A DNA stretch of 53,064 nt from a virus. The stretch is taken from the IMG/VR virus record IMGVR_UViG_3300009181_004240, positions 1-53,064 of that record. The stretch is one strand, 5' to 3'. A model generated the notes under the pieces. That model saw only the letters and a program-made list of their open reading frames with translations, did not search any database and was not told where the DNA came from. This document shows positions 10,278 through 16,045 of this stretch, piece after piece (the first letter of the stretch is position 1; the number at the start of each line of letters is the position of its first letter). Both the position numbers and the translations under genes were made by a program.

Positions 10278-11111
10278 ATGAAGTATATTTATACAATAGC
10301 AAAGGAATATAAGTATTCGTTATTACTGATTTATTTTTATATGTTTATTGCGCAGTTATTATTCTTACTAGAACCATATGTGTTAGGTAAAATGATAGAT
10401 GGGTTATTGATAAAAGAATATGGTTGGATGCTTTGTTTTATTGGTATTGCGGTATTTGAAAATATTTTCATATACAAGAGAATGGTATTTGATACTAAAA
10501 TATATACTAAAATATACAATGATATTGTGTTAAAGTATTTATTACGAAATAAAGATGTTGATGCTTCGACAAAAATAGCACGGGCTGATATGTCAAATAA
10601 CATTATCAATTTTTTAGAGAATGATATACACTATTATATATACGCTACTATATCAGTTATTGGTTCAATACTTTTTATATTCATAGGTAATCCATTAACT
10701 GGGTTCGTTGCTATTTCAAGCATAGTTCCTATAGCAATGATTGTGTATTTTTTATATAAAAAGATTGAACAGAGTACAATTGTAAGGCATTCACATTATG
10801 AACAACAAGCATCGATATTAACAGAAGGTGATGATTCGAAAATAGATACATTCTTTAAACGACGCAGAAAGGTTTTGATATATGGATCCACATTACAAGG
10901 TAAAAATTGGACTTCATTGAACATAACAAAAACAGCATTTCTAGTACTAGCAATAGTTGTATTTACTCACAGCAGTATTAATTTAAGTCAAGGACAAGCA
11001 GTATCAATGTATGCTTATATTAATCAGTTTTTAATTTCACTGATGTCAATTCCTATAGGGGTTGAAACATTTACGCGAATGAAAGATGTAATAAGTAGAA
11101 TAAAGGAATAA
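10278..11111 (+). CDS. ABC-exporter-like transmembrane domain without ATPase
   Basis: 277 residues, one nt after thyA. Five to six hydrophobic helices are visible (LLLIYFYMFIAQLLFLLEP, WMLCFIGIAVFENIFI, ATISVIGSILFIFIG, GFVAISSIVPIAMIVYFL, AFLVLAIVVF). The N-terminal LLEPYVLGKMIDGLL is the typical TM1-TM2 signature of type-I ABC exporters. No Walker or ABC-signature motif follows, and the next gene is only 63 aa, so the nucleotide-binding half is missing. It may cap a host half-transporter or work alone in the membrane. Function unknown. Confidence 0.78.
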   Translation: MKYIYTIAKEYKYSLLLIYFYMFIAQLLFLLEPYVLGKMIDGLLIKEYGWMLCFIGIAVFENIFIYKRMVFDTKIYTKIYNDIVLKYLLRNKDVDASTKIARADMSNNIINFLENDIHYYIYATISVIGSILFIFIGNPLTGFVAISSIVPIAMIVYFLYKKIEQSTIVRHSHYEQQASILTEGDDSKIDTFFKRRRKVLIYGSTLQGKNWTSLNITKTAFLVLAIVVFTHSSINLSQGQAVSMYAYINQFLISLMSIPIGVETFTRMKDVISRIKE

Positions 11112-11112
11112 C

Positions 11113-11304
11113 ATGAAAATACTTAAAGTAGAAGACCATTCATACTCAATTATTTATGTAAATGATAATGAGAAATACAATGTTTATAAACGGATCGATG
11201 AAGGTAAATGGGAGATATTCCATAGAAACCAATGGAAACTGGTAACTGTTAATACAGTACAACTGGACCAATTGTTTAAAGATTTTTATATTAGTACAAC
11301 ATAA
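11113..11304 (+). CDS. Hypothetical protein (63 aa)
   Basis: Two nt after the membrane protein. Beta-rich, with aromatic and charged residues alternating (YSIIYVNDNEKYNVYKR). No family recognised. Confidence 0.72.
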   Translation: MKILKVEDHSYSIIYVNDNEKYNVYKRIDEGKWEIFHRNQWKLVTVNTVQLDQLFKDFYISTT

Positions 11305-11333
11305 ATATATTTATTATAAAAATAGAAAGAACA

Positions 11334-11579
11334 ATGATTAATAAAATATTAATGCTATTTGTTTTATTAATAGTTTCTTGTACAACACATCGAATAAAAG
11401 GTCCTAATTATAATCAAGGAAGATCACACAATGCTGATAAACATTATCGTGCACTGGTAGTAATGAAAGAAGATCACAGATCAAAGAAGGCTATGATTAG
11501 AACAAGAAAACGAGCTTCCCGGTGTGTAAAGAATAGTAAGCAAAATAAAAAACATAATCACAATAAATATATACAATAG
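11334..11579 (+). CDS. Small basic lipoprotein
   Basis: 81 residues. The signal peptide ends in a lipobox, LLIVSC, so Cys16 would be lipidated. The mature part is very rich in K, R, H and N. Small basic lipoproteins can serve as outer spanins in phage lysis, but no partner is obvious here. Confidence 0.72.
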   Translation: MINKILMLFVLLIVSCTTHRIKGPNYNQGRSHNADKHYRALVVMKEDHRSKKAMIRTRKRASRCVKNSKQNKKHNHNKYIQ

Positions 11580-11588
11580 CAACGAACA

Positions 11589-12005
11589 ATGGAATTAATT
11601 AGTACCCACGCAGTTATTATACCAGATGCTGGATTTAGTGGTAACCTCTTTGGAGGAAAACTTATGTCATGGATTGACAAAGATGCAGTCGCATTCGCTA
11701 TGCAGGTCTGTGATACCCTTAAAATGGTTACGGTTTCGATTGATAAATGTATATTCAAGAAACCTGTGAAGCAGGGACAGCTCGTAAAAACCTATGCTGA
11801 GGTTAAGGATGTAGGTAGTACCTCAATAACATTGCATGTAGAGGCTCGCCAACACAATGTATATAATGGTAAACAAGAAGTAATATTATCAACTCATATC
11901 AAATTCGTACGGGTTGATGAATTAGGAACACCTTTACCTATTAGCGATAAGGTTAAGAACAAAATCAAAGAAGTGCATGAAAAAGGTGGTAACCTAACCA
12001 AATAG
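11589..12005 (+). CDS. Hotdog-fold acyl-CoA thioesterase
   Basis: 138 residues. The opening HAVIIPDAGFSGNLFGGKLMSWIDKDA is close to the YciA/acyl-CoA thioesterase consensus, with the catalytic-type Asp in the GGxLMxWID segment, and a central strand-rich VDKCIFKKPV. It would hydrolyse acyl-CoA. This is unusual in a phage and could alter host lipid metabolism or be a moron gene. Codon use is like its neighbours. Confidence 0.88.
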   Translation: MELISTHAVIIPDAGFSGNLFGGKLMSWIDKDAVAFAMQVCDTLKMVTVSIDKCIFKKPVKQGQLVKTYAEVKDVGSTSITLHVEARQHNVYNGKQEVILSTHIKFVRVDELGTPLPISDKVKNKIKEVHEKGGNLTK

Positions 12006-12006
12006 G

Positions 12007-12037
12007 TTGGATTGTTGGATCTATTTGCTTATATTTA
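12007..12037 (+). promoter_or_regulatory. Class A promoter
   Basis: TTGG at 12007, 19 nt, TATATTTA at 12030, ahead of the 43-codon gene at 12055. Confidence 0.72.
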
Positions 12038-12054
12038 ATTAATAAAGAAAGCAA

Positions 12055-12186
12055 ATGAAAACAATACAAATTACTCAGCAAGAAATATTACAAGCAACAC
12101 GCCCTAATATATATCGCAACAGGAAGAAGTATACTCGTAAAGACAAACATAAAAACACGCAACATGACTGTACAAGAATTAATTGA
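12055..12186 (+). CDS. Small basic protein (43 aa)
   Basis: ATG 18 nt after a strong class A promoter. Product MKTIQITQQEILQATRP and a K/R/H/N-rich tail. The last 23 nt overlap the next gene. Short, but the promoter position argues it is real. Confidence 0.6.
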   Translation: MKTIQITQQEILQATRPNIYRNRKKYTRKDKHKNTQHDCTRIN

Positions 12187-12400
12187 CAAATTGCAACAAA
12201 TAGATCCATCTGCAGAAGTATATGTAAACGGATATGAAGGTGGGTATGATGATATACATAAACTAGAACCTATAGAAGTATGTAAAGATTTCTATGAAGA
12301 ATGGTACTATGGTGTTCATGAAGAATATAATGTAGTAAGAAAAGGACCAGCAGATCCATATTCATTTGAGATTGCTAAAGGTATTGTATTAACTAAATAA
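12164..12400 (+). CDS. Hypothetical phage protein (78 aa)
   Basis: Begins MTVQELIDKLQQIDPSAEV, followed by YVNGYEGGYDD, a pattern I know from small conserved phage and bacterial proteins of unknown function. Likely cytoplasmic. Confidence 0.82.
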   Translation: MTVQELIDKLQQIDPSAEVYVNGYEGGYDDIHKLEPIEVCKDFYEEWYYGVHEEYNVVRKGPADPYSFEIAKGIVLTK

Positions 12401-12419
12401 AAAAAAGTTTCAAAAAAGG

Positions 12420-12450
12420 TTGGATTCGATTGATTAATTTCTTATATTTA
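12420..12450 (+). promoter_or_regulatory. Class A promoter
   Basis: TTGG at 12420, 19 nt, TATATTTA at 12443, then TAGTATAAAA and the gene at 12470. Confidence 0.75.
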
Positions 12451-12469
12451 TAGTATAAAAATAAAGATT

Positions 12470-12772
12470 ATGAAATTAGTAGAGTTTGACAATGGTGTTG
12501 TTTATTTTATTGAAGACACCTTCGAAGGAGTAGATCATCCAGTAATGATAAGTATTGAATATTCCGGTGGCGAGAATGACAATGAGTTTGAATTTGAATG
12601 GGCAACTGTTAGCAAAGAATCAAACCCATGGTTGACTGAAGAACAATTTCGAGAAGTTAATAAAACATTGGAATGTGGTTTAGAAGAACAATATGTTAAT
12701 GAGTTAGAAGCATTTTATGCCAAAACTGATATTAAATTCGATCCAAATCATTATGAATCGATATTAAAGTAA
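12470..12772 (+). CDS. Acidic hypothetical protein (100 aa)
   Basis: Strongly acidic, with a beta-rich first half (VYFIEDTFEGVDHPVMI) and a helical end. Single-gene unit with its own class A promoter. No family recognised. Confidence 0.8.
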   Translation: MKLVEFDNGVVYFIEDTFEGVDHPVMISIEYSGGENDNEFEFEWATVSKESNPWLTEEQFREVNKTLECGLEEQYVNELEAFYAKTDIKFDPNHYESILK

Positions 12773-12821
12773 TATTAAATTGTTAGATTAACAGAAATTA
12801 TTAAATTAATTTAATAAAAGG

Positions 12822-12852
12822 TTGGATTTTTTAAAAAAAATTCATATATTAT
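12822..12852 (+). promoter_or_regulatory. Class A promoter ahead of the tRNA block
   Basis: TTGG at 12822, 19 nt, TATATTAT at 12845. It drives the small gene at 12888, and a terminator at 13055 lies before the first tRNA. Confidence 0.72.
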
Positions 12853-12887
12853 AGTAAGAAAATTAAATAGACATATATTTATAAAAG

Positions 12888-13028
12888 ATGAAAAGAATTA
12901 ATAACATATCGAGACAAAGTTGGAACACAGAGAGCAATTGTGCATCGCGCAATGCCATGGGCCATACGAATGTTGTGATTCTTGACCCGAAACAGTTCGT
13001 GTATATTATACCCGGAGATTTAAGTTGA
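12888..13028 (+). CDS. Small protein (46 aa) leading the tRNA block
   Basis: ATG 35 nt after the class A -7 box; stop TGA at 13026. Product begins MKRINNISRQSWNTE and ends FVYIIPGDLS. No family recognised. It is followed directly by a terminator-like hairpin, so it may be a leader peptide. Confidence 0.5.
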   Translation: MKRINNISRQSWNTESNCASRNAMGHTNVVILDPKQFVYIIPGDLS

Positions 13029-13054
13029 TATAATATCGATTATATATAATTTTG

Positions 13055-13085
13055 AATCCGGGTCTTTAATTAGGCTCGGATTTTT
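13055..13085 (+). terminator. Terminator or attenuator before the tRNA block
   Basis: AATCCG pairs with CGGATT around a 16-nt loop, followed by a T-run. Its place between the promoter and the first tRNA would allow attenuation. Confidence 0.65.
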
Positions 13086-13094
13086 ACATGTAAT

Positions 13095-13167
13095 GCCTTT
13101 GTAGCTCAGACGGTAGAGCAAATGATTTGTAATCATTAGGTCGCAGGTTCGATCCCTGCCAAAGGCT
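13095..13167 (+). tRNA. tRNA-Thr (TGT)
   Basis: Acceptor GCCTTTG/CAAAGGC; anticodon stem AATGA/TCATT around TTTGTAA; standard GGTTCGATCCC T-arm. Discriminator T. Confidence 0.95.
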
Positions 13168-13205
13168 CATAATGAAATGTTCATTGACATATTGGAAATA
13201 TAAAT

Positions 13206-13279
13206 TACCCGGTAGACAAACTGGCAAAGTCACCACACTTTGACTGTGGAGTTTGGAGGTTCGACTCCTCCCCGGGTAG
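13206..13279 (+). tRNA. tRNA-Gln (TTG)
   Basis: Acceptor TACCCGG/CCGGGTA; anticodon stem CCACA/TGTGG around CTTTGAC; T-arm GAGGTTCGACTCCTC. Discriminator G. Confidence 0.93.
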
Positions 13280-13284
13280 CAATT

Positions 13285-13368
13285 GGAAAAGTAATTAAGC
13301 TGGCGCTTGACCTAGTCTTGAAAACTAGTGGTACTGAAAGGTATGGGGATCGATACCTCACTTTTCCG
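13285..13368 (+). tRNA. tRNA-Ser (TGA)
   Basis: 84 nt with a long variable arm. Acceptor GGAAAAG/CTTTTCC; anticodon stem CTAGT/ACTAG around CTTGAAA. Discriminator G. Confidence 0.92.
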
Positions 13369-13377
13369 CAATAATAA

Positions 13378-13453
13378 CTAGGTGTAGAGGAGTCCGGTTT
13401 ATCTCGGGTCGTTTGGGGCGATCAGCACGCAGGTTCGAATCCTGCCACCTAGA
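13378..13453 (+). tRNA. tRNA-Pro (TGG)
   Basis: Acceptor CTAGGTG/CACCTAG; anticodon stem GGTCG/CGATC around TTTGGGG; T-arm GCAGGTTCGAATCCTGC. Discriminator A. Confidence 0.9.
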
Positions 13454-13514
13454 CTAAACATAAAAAAGGTCAATTATGGAAAGTGACAAGAGCGACAAGA
13501 GTCGCAAGAACAAA

Positions 13515-13589
13515 GACCTCGTAGCTCAGTTGGTTTAGAGCACCTCACTTTTAATGAGGGAGTCGTTGGTTCGAATCCAACCGGGGTCA
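13515..13589 (+). tRNA. tRNA-Lys (TTT)
   Basis: Acceptor GACCTCG/CGGGGTC; anticodon stem CCTCA/TGAGG around CTTTTAA; T-arm GTTGGTTCGAATCCAAC. Confidence 0.95.
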
Positions 13590-13596
13590 CAAACAA

Positions 13597-13669
13597 GCAT
13601 CCTTAGCTCAGTGGTAGCAGCAATTGCCTTACATGTAATAGGTCCTAGGTTCGAATCCTAGAGGGTGCA
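13597..13669 (+). tRNA. tRNA-Val (TAC)
   Basis: Acceptor GCATCCT/AGGGTGC; anticodon stem ATTGC/GTAAT around CTTACAT; T-arm CTAGGTTCGAATCCTAG. The CCA end is encoded (13670-13672). Confidence 0.94.
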
Positions 13670-13675
13670 CCAATT

Positions 13676-13749
13676 GGGGATGAAGCTTAAGTGGTATAAG
13701 CTACTGCCTGTTAAGCAGAAGATAGTAAGTTCGAGTCTTACCGTTCCCG
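13676..13749 (+). tRNA. tRNA-Asn (GTT)
   Basis: Acceptor GGGGATG/CGTTCCC with wobble pairs; anticodon loop CTGTTAA inside ACTGC/GCAGA; T-arm GTAAGTTCGAGTCTTAC. Discriminator G. Confidence 0.9.
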
Positions 13750-13756
13750 CAACAAT

Positions 13757-13829
13757 GCGACTATCGTATAATGGTTTATTATACTAGCCTTCCAAGCCTG
13801 GGATGACAGTTCGATTCTGTCTAGTCGCT
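13757..13829 (+). tRNA. tRNA-Gly (TCC)
   Basis: Acceptor GCGACTA/TAGTCGC; anticodon loop CTTCCAA with an imperfect stem (CTAGC/GCCTG); T-arm GACAGTTCGATTCTGTC. Discriminator T. Confidence 0.85.
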
Positions 13830-13835
13830 CAAAAT

Positions 13836-13909
13836 ACACATATAGCTCAATTGGTTAGAGCATTCGCCTGATACGCGAAAGGTTATTGGTTCGATTCCAG
13901 TTATGTGTA
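13836..13909 (+). tRNA. tRNA-Ile (GAT)
   Basis: Acceptor ACACATA/TATGTGT; anticodon stem TTCGC/GCGAA around CTGATAC; CCA encoded at 13910-13912. Confidence 0.94.
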
Positions 13910-13913
13910 CCAT

Positions 13914-13998
13914 GGAAAGTAAAGCAGTCAGGGCTACTGTTACCGCCTGCTAAGCGAGTGGTACCGCAAGGTATGTGTTTCGAATACACTGCTTTCCG
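13914..13998 (+). tRNA. tRNA-Ser (GCT)
   Basis: 85 nt with a long variable arm (GGTACCGCAAGGTA). Acceptor GGAAAGT/GCTTTCC; anticodon loop CTGCTAA. Discriminator G. Confidence 0.88.
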
Positions 13999-14005
13999 CT
14001 TTATA

Positions 14006-14074
14006 TATCGAGGGGTCAGGGACCGGATTTGGCTCATATCCGAATCTAGAATGGATCGTTACCATTTCTCGGTA
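14006..14074 (+). tRNA. Degenerate tRNA-Met-like gene (CAT)
   Basis: Acceptor TATCGAG/CTCGGTA pairs fully; anticodon stem TTTGG/CCGAA around CTCATAT gives CAT. The D-arm is reduced to GGTC-AGG-GACC, and the T-loop is ATCGTTA instead of TTCGANT. Two other CAT tRNAs lie in the block, so this one may be decaying or specialised. Confidence 0.5.
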
Positions 14075-14076
14075 CT

Positions 14077-14150
14077 GTGTTATTAGCTCAGTTGGTCAGA
14101 GTGTCAGGTTGTGAGTCTGAAGGTCGTGGGTTCAATTCCCACATAACACC
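14077..14150 (+). tRNA. tRNA-His (GTG)
   Basis: Acceptor GTGTTAT/ATAACAC; anticodon stem TCAGG/TCTGA around TTGTGAG; discriminator C as in His; CCA encoded at 14151-14153. Starts 2 nt after the preceding tRNA. Confidence 0.94.
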
Positions 14151-14156
14151 CCAAAT

Positions 14157-14228
14157 AGTACTATAGTTCAACGGATAGAGCACTTGGCTACGAACCATGA
14201 GATGGAAGTTCGAATCTTTCTAGTACTA
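14157..14228 (+). tRNA. tRNA-Arg (ACG)
   Basis: Acceptor AGTACTA/TAGTACT; anticodon loop CTACGAA between CTTGG and CCATG; T-arm GGAAGTTCGAATCTTTC. A34 would need conversion to inosine. Confidence 0.9.
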
Positions 14229-14236
14229 CACAAAAT

Positions 14237-14309
14237 GCCCTTGTCGTTCAATTGAATAGGACATAGCACTTCTAATGCTAGAATCGGAGTTTGAATCTCT
14301 GCGAGGGTA
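14237..14309 (+). tRNA. tRNA-Arg (TCT)
   Basis: Acceptor GCCCTTG/CGAGGGT; anticodon stem TAGCA/TGCTA around CTTCTAA; T-arm CGGAGTTTGAATCTCTG. Confidence 0.9.
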
Positions 14310-14353
14310 CAATAAAGAATCCGATGTGTGATCCGAGCTAGGTCGGATAATTT

Positions 14354-14426
14354 ACTTCAGTAGCTCAATTGGTAGAGTGCTGGTCTCCAAAACTAGAGGT
14401 TGTAGGTTCGATTCCTACCTGGAGTG
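14354..14426 (+). tRNA. tRNA-Trp (CCA)
   Basis: Acceptor ACTTCAG/CTGGAGT; anticodon stem CTGGT/ACTAG around CTCCAAA; discriminator G as in Trp. Confidence 0.93.
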
Positions 14427-14432
14427 CAAAAT

Positions 14433-14505
14433 GGACAGATAGCTCAGTTGGTAGAGCGTTGGCCTGAAGAGCCAAGCGTCGGGGGTTCGAATCCCTCTCT
14501 GTCCA
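14433..14505 (+). tRNA. tRNA-Phe (GAA)
   Basis: Acceptor GGACAGA/TCTGTCC; anticodon stem TTGGC/GCCAA around CTGAAGA; CCA encoded at 14506-14508. Confidence 0.95.
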
Positions 14506-14511
14506 CCATAT

Positions 14512-14583
14512 GGTTCTGTGTCTGACAGGTAAAGTCCCGTTCTGCAAAAGCGTGGTATATGAGTTCGAATCTCATCAGAACCT
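14512..14583 (+). tRNA. tRNA-Cys (GCA)
   Basis: Acceptor GGTTCTG/CAGAACC; anticodon loop CTGCAAA; T-arm ATGAGTTCGAATCTCAT; discriminator T as in Cys. Confidence 0.9.
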
Positions 14584-14615
14584 CAAAAAAAAAAATAAAA
14601 AAGTTTGTATAACGG

Positions 14616-14646
14616 TTGGAAAACGAAATGAATTTTCATATTATAT
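14616..14646 (+). promoter_or_regulatory. Class A promoter splitting the tRNA block
   Basis: TTGG at 14616, 19 nt, TATTATAT at 14639, preceded by an A-run. It would drive the second half of the block, from tRNA-Leu on. Confidence 0.75.
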
Positions 14647-14694
14647 AAAAGTAAATAAGCAATAAGATCTTTGACATATTAGAATAAATAAAAT

Positions 14695-14776
14695 GCTTGG
14701 GTGGTGGAATTGGTAGTCACGGTAGATTTAGGATCTATTGCCGCAAGGCGTGAGAGTTCGAGTCTCTCCTTGAGTA
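14695..14776 (+). tRNA. tRNA-Leu (TAG)
   Basis: 82 nt with a long variable arm (TTGCCGCAAGGCG). Anticodon stem GTAGA/TCTAT around TTTAGGA; acceptor GCTTGGG/CTTGAGT, rich in wobble pairs. Confidence 0.88.
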
Positions 14777-14803
14777 CAAAAGATAAATTCACTTATCTTA
14801 TAT

Positions 14804-14876
14804 GGGGCTGTAGCTCAATTGGCTGAGCGTTACCTTTGCAAGGTAAAGGATGTGGGTTCGAATCTCATCAGCTCCA
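14804..14876 (+). tRNA. tRNA-Ala (TGC)
   Basis: Acceptor GGGGCTG/CAGCTCC including the G3-T70 Ala identity pair; anticodon stem TTACC/GGTAA around TTTGCAA. Confidence 0.95.
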
Positions 14877-14911
14877 CGGTTTAAGTCCTAGTAACCGCTA
14901 GGCAATCATCA

Positions 14912-14983
14912 GGTCCATTGGTGAAGTGGCTATCATCCTACCCTGTCACGGTAGAGTAGACGGATCGTAACCGTCATGGACCG
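14912..14983 (+). tRNA. tRNA-Asp (GTC)
   Basis: Acceptor GGTCCAT/ATGGACC; anticodon stem CTACC/GGTAG around CTGTCAC; T-loop ATCGTAA is atypical; discriminator G as in Asp. Confidence 0.88.
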
Positions 14984-15063
14984 CAAAAAAGATATTGGTT
15001 CAAATCCAATACTGTCGGCAGTACACCTTCAGTTAGTTTAAAAAGAGCAAAACATTTTATAAT

Positions 15064-15145
15064 GGAGACGTGGGCGAGTGGTTAATGCCAGCAGACTGTA
15101 AATCTGCCCTCTTTGAGTTCGCAGGTTCGAATCCTGCCGGCTCCA
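15064..15145 (+). tRNA. tRNA-Tyr (GTA)
   Basis: 82 nt with a long variable arm. Anticodon stem GCAGA/TCTGC around CTGTAAA; acceptor GGAGACG/CGGCTCC with one A-G mismatch. Confidence 0.9.
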
Positions 15146-15300
15146 CGATGAGTTGATTACTCATTATGATATCATGTATCTAGAAACATGCCGTCTTAAC
15201 TATTGGGTCGAAATCAATAGCGTTTTTATAATGTGTAGCGAGAAACATATTATCGGATATAGCAATAGTTCGTTAGGTTTAATCATCCATATTGCTACAC

Positions 15301-15372
15301 GTTCCGTTAGTGAAGCGGTTAACACGCTGCCCTTTCACGGCAGAGGCACGGGTTCGATTCCCGTACGGAATA
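15301..15372 (+). tRNA. tRNA-Glu (TTC)
   Basis: Acceptor GTTCCGT/ACGGAAT; anticodon stem CTGCC/GGCAG around CTTTCAC; T-arm ACGGGTTCGATTCCCGT. Confidence 0.94.
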
Positions 15373-15467
15373 CAAAGAATGGAGTAATTAACCATTCCTA
15401 ACAAGAAAATAAACATATTGCCTAAGGAGATTTGTCGACACTAATTTCTGTTTATTGTTCTTGAATA

Positions 15468-15539
15468 ATTACTTATAGCATAAATCAATGCGTCGGCTGT
15501 CACAGCCGGAGAATGTAGGTTCGAGTCCTATGGGTAATT
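15468..15539 (+). tRNA. tRNA-like gene with TCA anticodon (possible opal suppressor)
   Basis: Acceptor ATTACTT/GGGTAAT; T-arm GTAGGTTCGAGTCCTAT; anticodon stem TCGGC/GCCGG, perfect, around TGTCACA, placing TCA at 34-36. Oddities: position 33 is G instead of T, and the D-loop (AAATCA) lacks GG. It could read UGA, or it may be a decayed tRNA. TGA is used as a normal stop by several genes here. Confidence 0.45.
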
Positions 15540-15544
15540 CATAT

Positions 15545-15615
15545 AGCGGTATGGTGTATCTGGTTGCATAATGGGCTCATAACCCAAAGGAGTGGTTCGA
15601 TTCCACGCTCCGCTA
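15545..15615 (+). tRNA. tRNA-Met (CAT)
   Basis: Anticodon loop CTCATAA in a GGG/CCC-type stem; T-loop TTCGATT; acceptor AGCGG/CCGCT with mismatches next to the T-arm. D-arm GTGT/GCAT with GG in the loop. Confidence 0.75.
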
Positions 15616-15688
15616 CTCGACAATAACAACTCTGGGGTCATGGTTTTGTTGGCACTGCAAGGTGTGTGTTTTCAACGGTTCGAGTCCG

Positions 15689-15818
15689 AGTCAGGTGGCG
15701 GAATGGAGTGGGGTGTCCTCGCTCGTTGGTAGACGCTGCATTATACATCATGTGTGTATAGGCAAATCTTGGTCGAAAGATTGTAACAAGAATACAGGTT
15801 CGAATCCTGTCCTGGCTA
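15689..15818 (+). tRNA. 130-nt tRNA-Leu-like gene with hairpin inserted in the D-loop
   Basis: Acceptor AGTCAGG/CCTGGCT and T-arm ACAGGTTCGAATCCTGT are intact, and the D-arm frame GCGGAAT...TGGTAGACGC is Leu-like. The D-loop holds an extra hairpin, GAGTGGGG-TGT-CCTCGCTC (8 bp). The anticodon region folds as an extended arm (TATACA/TGTATA), without a clear standard 7-nt anticodon loop. A sister gene of the same length lies at 31.3 kb. Confidence 0.55.
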
Positions 15819-15879
15819 CGCAAAAAACAATAAGTGGAGTTTCCTTACCTCGAATATAGATGGGTTTTAAAAACTAGAA

Positions 15880-15953
15880 GGTCCTTTAACTCAGTTGGTT
15901 AGAGTAGCGCACTCATAATGCGAAAGTCCCAGGTTCAAGTCCTGGATGGGCCA
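15880..15953 (+). tRNA. tRNA-Ile2 or Met (CAT)
   Basis: Anticodon stem GCGCA/TGCGA around CTCATAA. The whole sequence resembles bacterial ileX-type tRNA (GGTCC acceptor, GGTTCAAGTCC T-arm), in which C34 is changed to lysidine to read AUA. Acceptor GGTCCTT/ATGGGCC has one mismatch. Confidence 0.85.
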
Positions 15954-15973
15954 CAAAATATATAAAATAAAGG

Positions 15974-16006
15974 TTGGATAGTATATGTTATTTTCACATA
16001 TTATTA
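15974..16006 (+). promoter_or_regulatory. Class A promoter after the tRNA block
   Basis: TTGG at 15974, 21 nt, TATTATTA at 15999. Drives the gene at 16046. Confidence 0.6.
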
Positions 16007-16045
16007 ATATAAAAATTTAAAAAATTAACGTAAAAAATAAAAAGT

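Noticed and set aside
14986-15022. tRNA fragment (ATTGGTTCAAATCCAAT T-arm)
   Set aside because: No matching 5' half; the adjoining TACTG-TCGG-CAGTA is a simple hairpin. Probably a remnant.
15146-15300. Another tRNA between Tyr and Glu
   Set aside because: CATGT/ACATG and TAGCAATA/TATTGCTA hairpins are present, but no acceptor stem or proper loop sizes.
15627-15691. Additional tRNA before the long Leu-like gene
   Set aside because: A T-arm-like GGTTCGAGTCC and a partial acceptor exist, but no consistent anticodon stem, and its 3' end would overlap the next tRNA-like gene.
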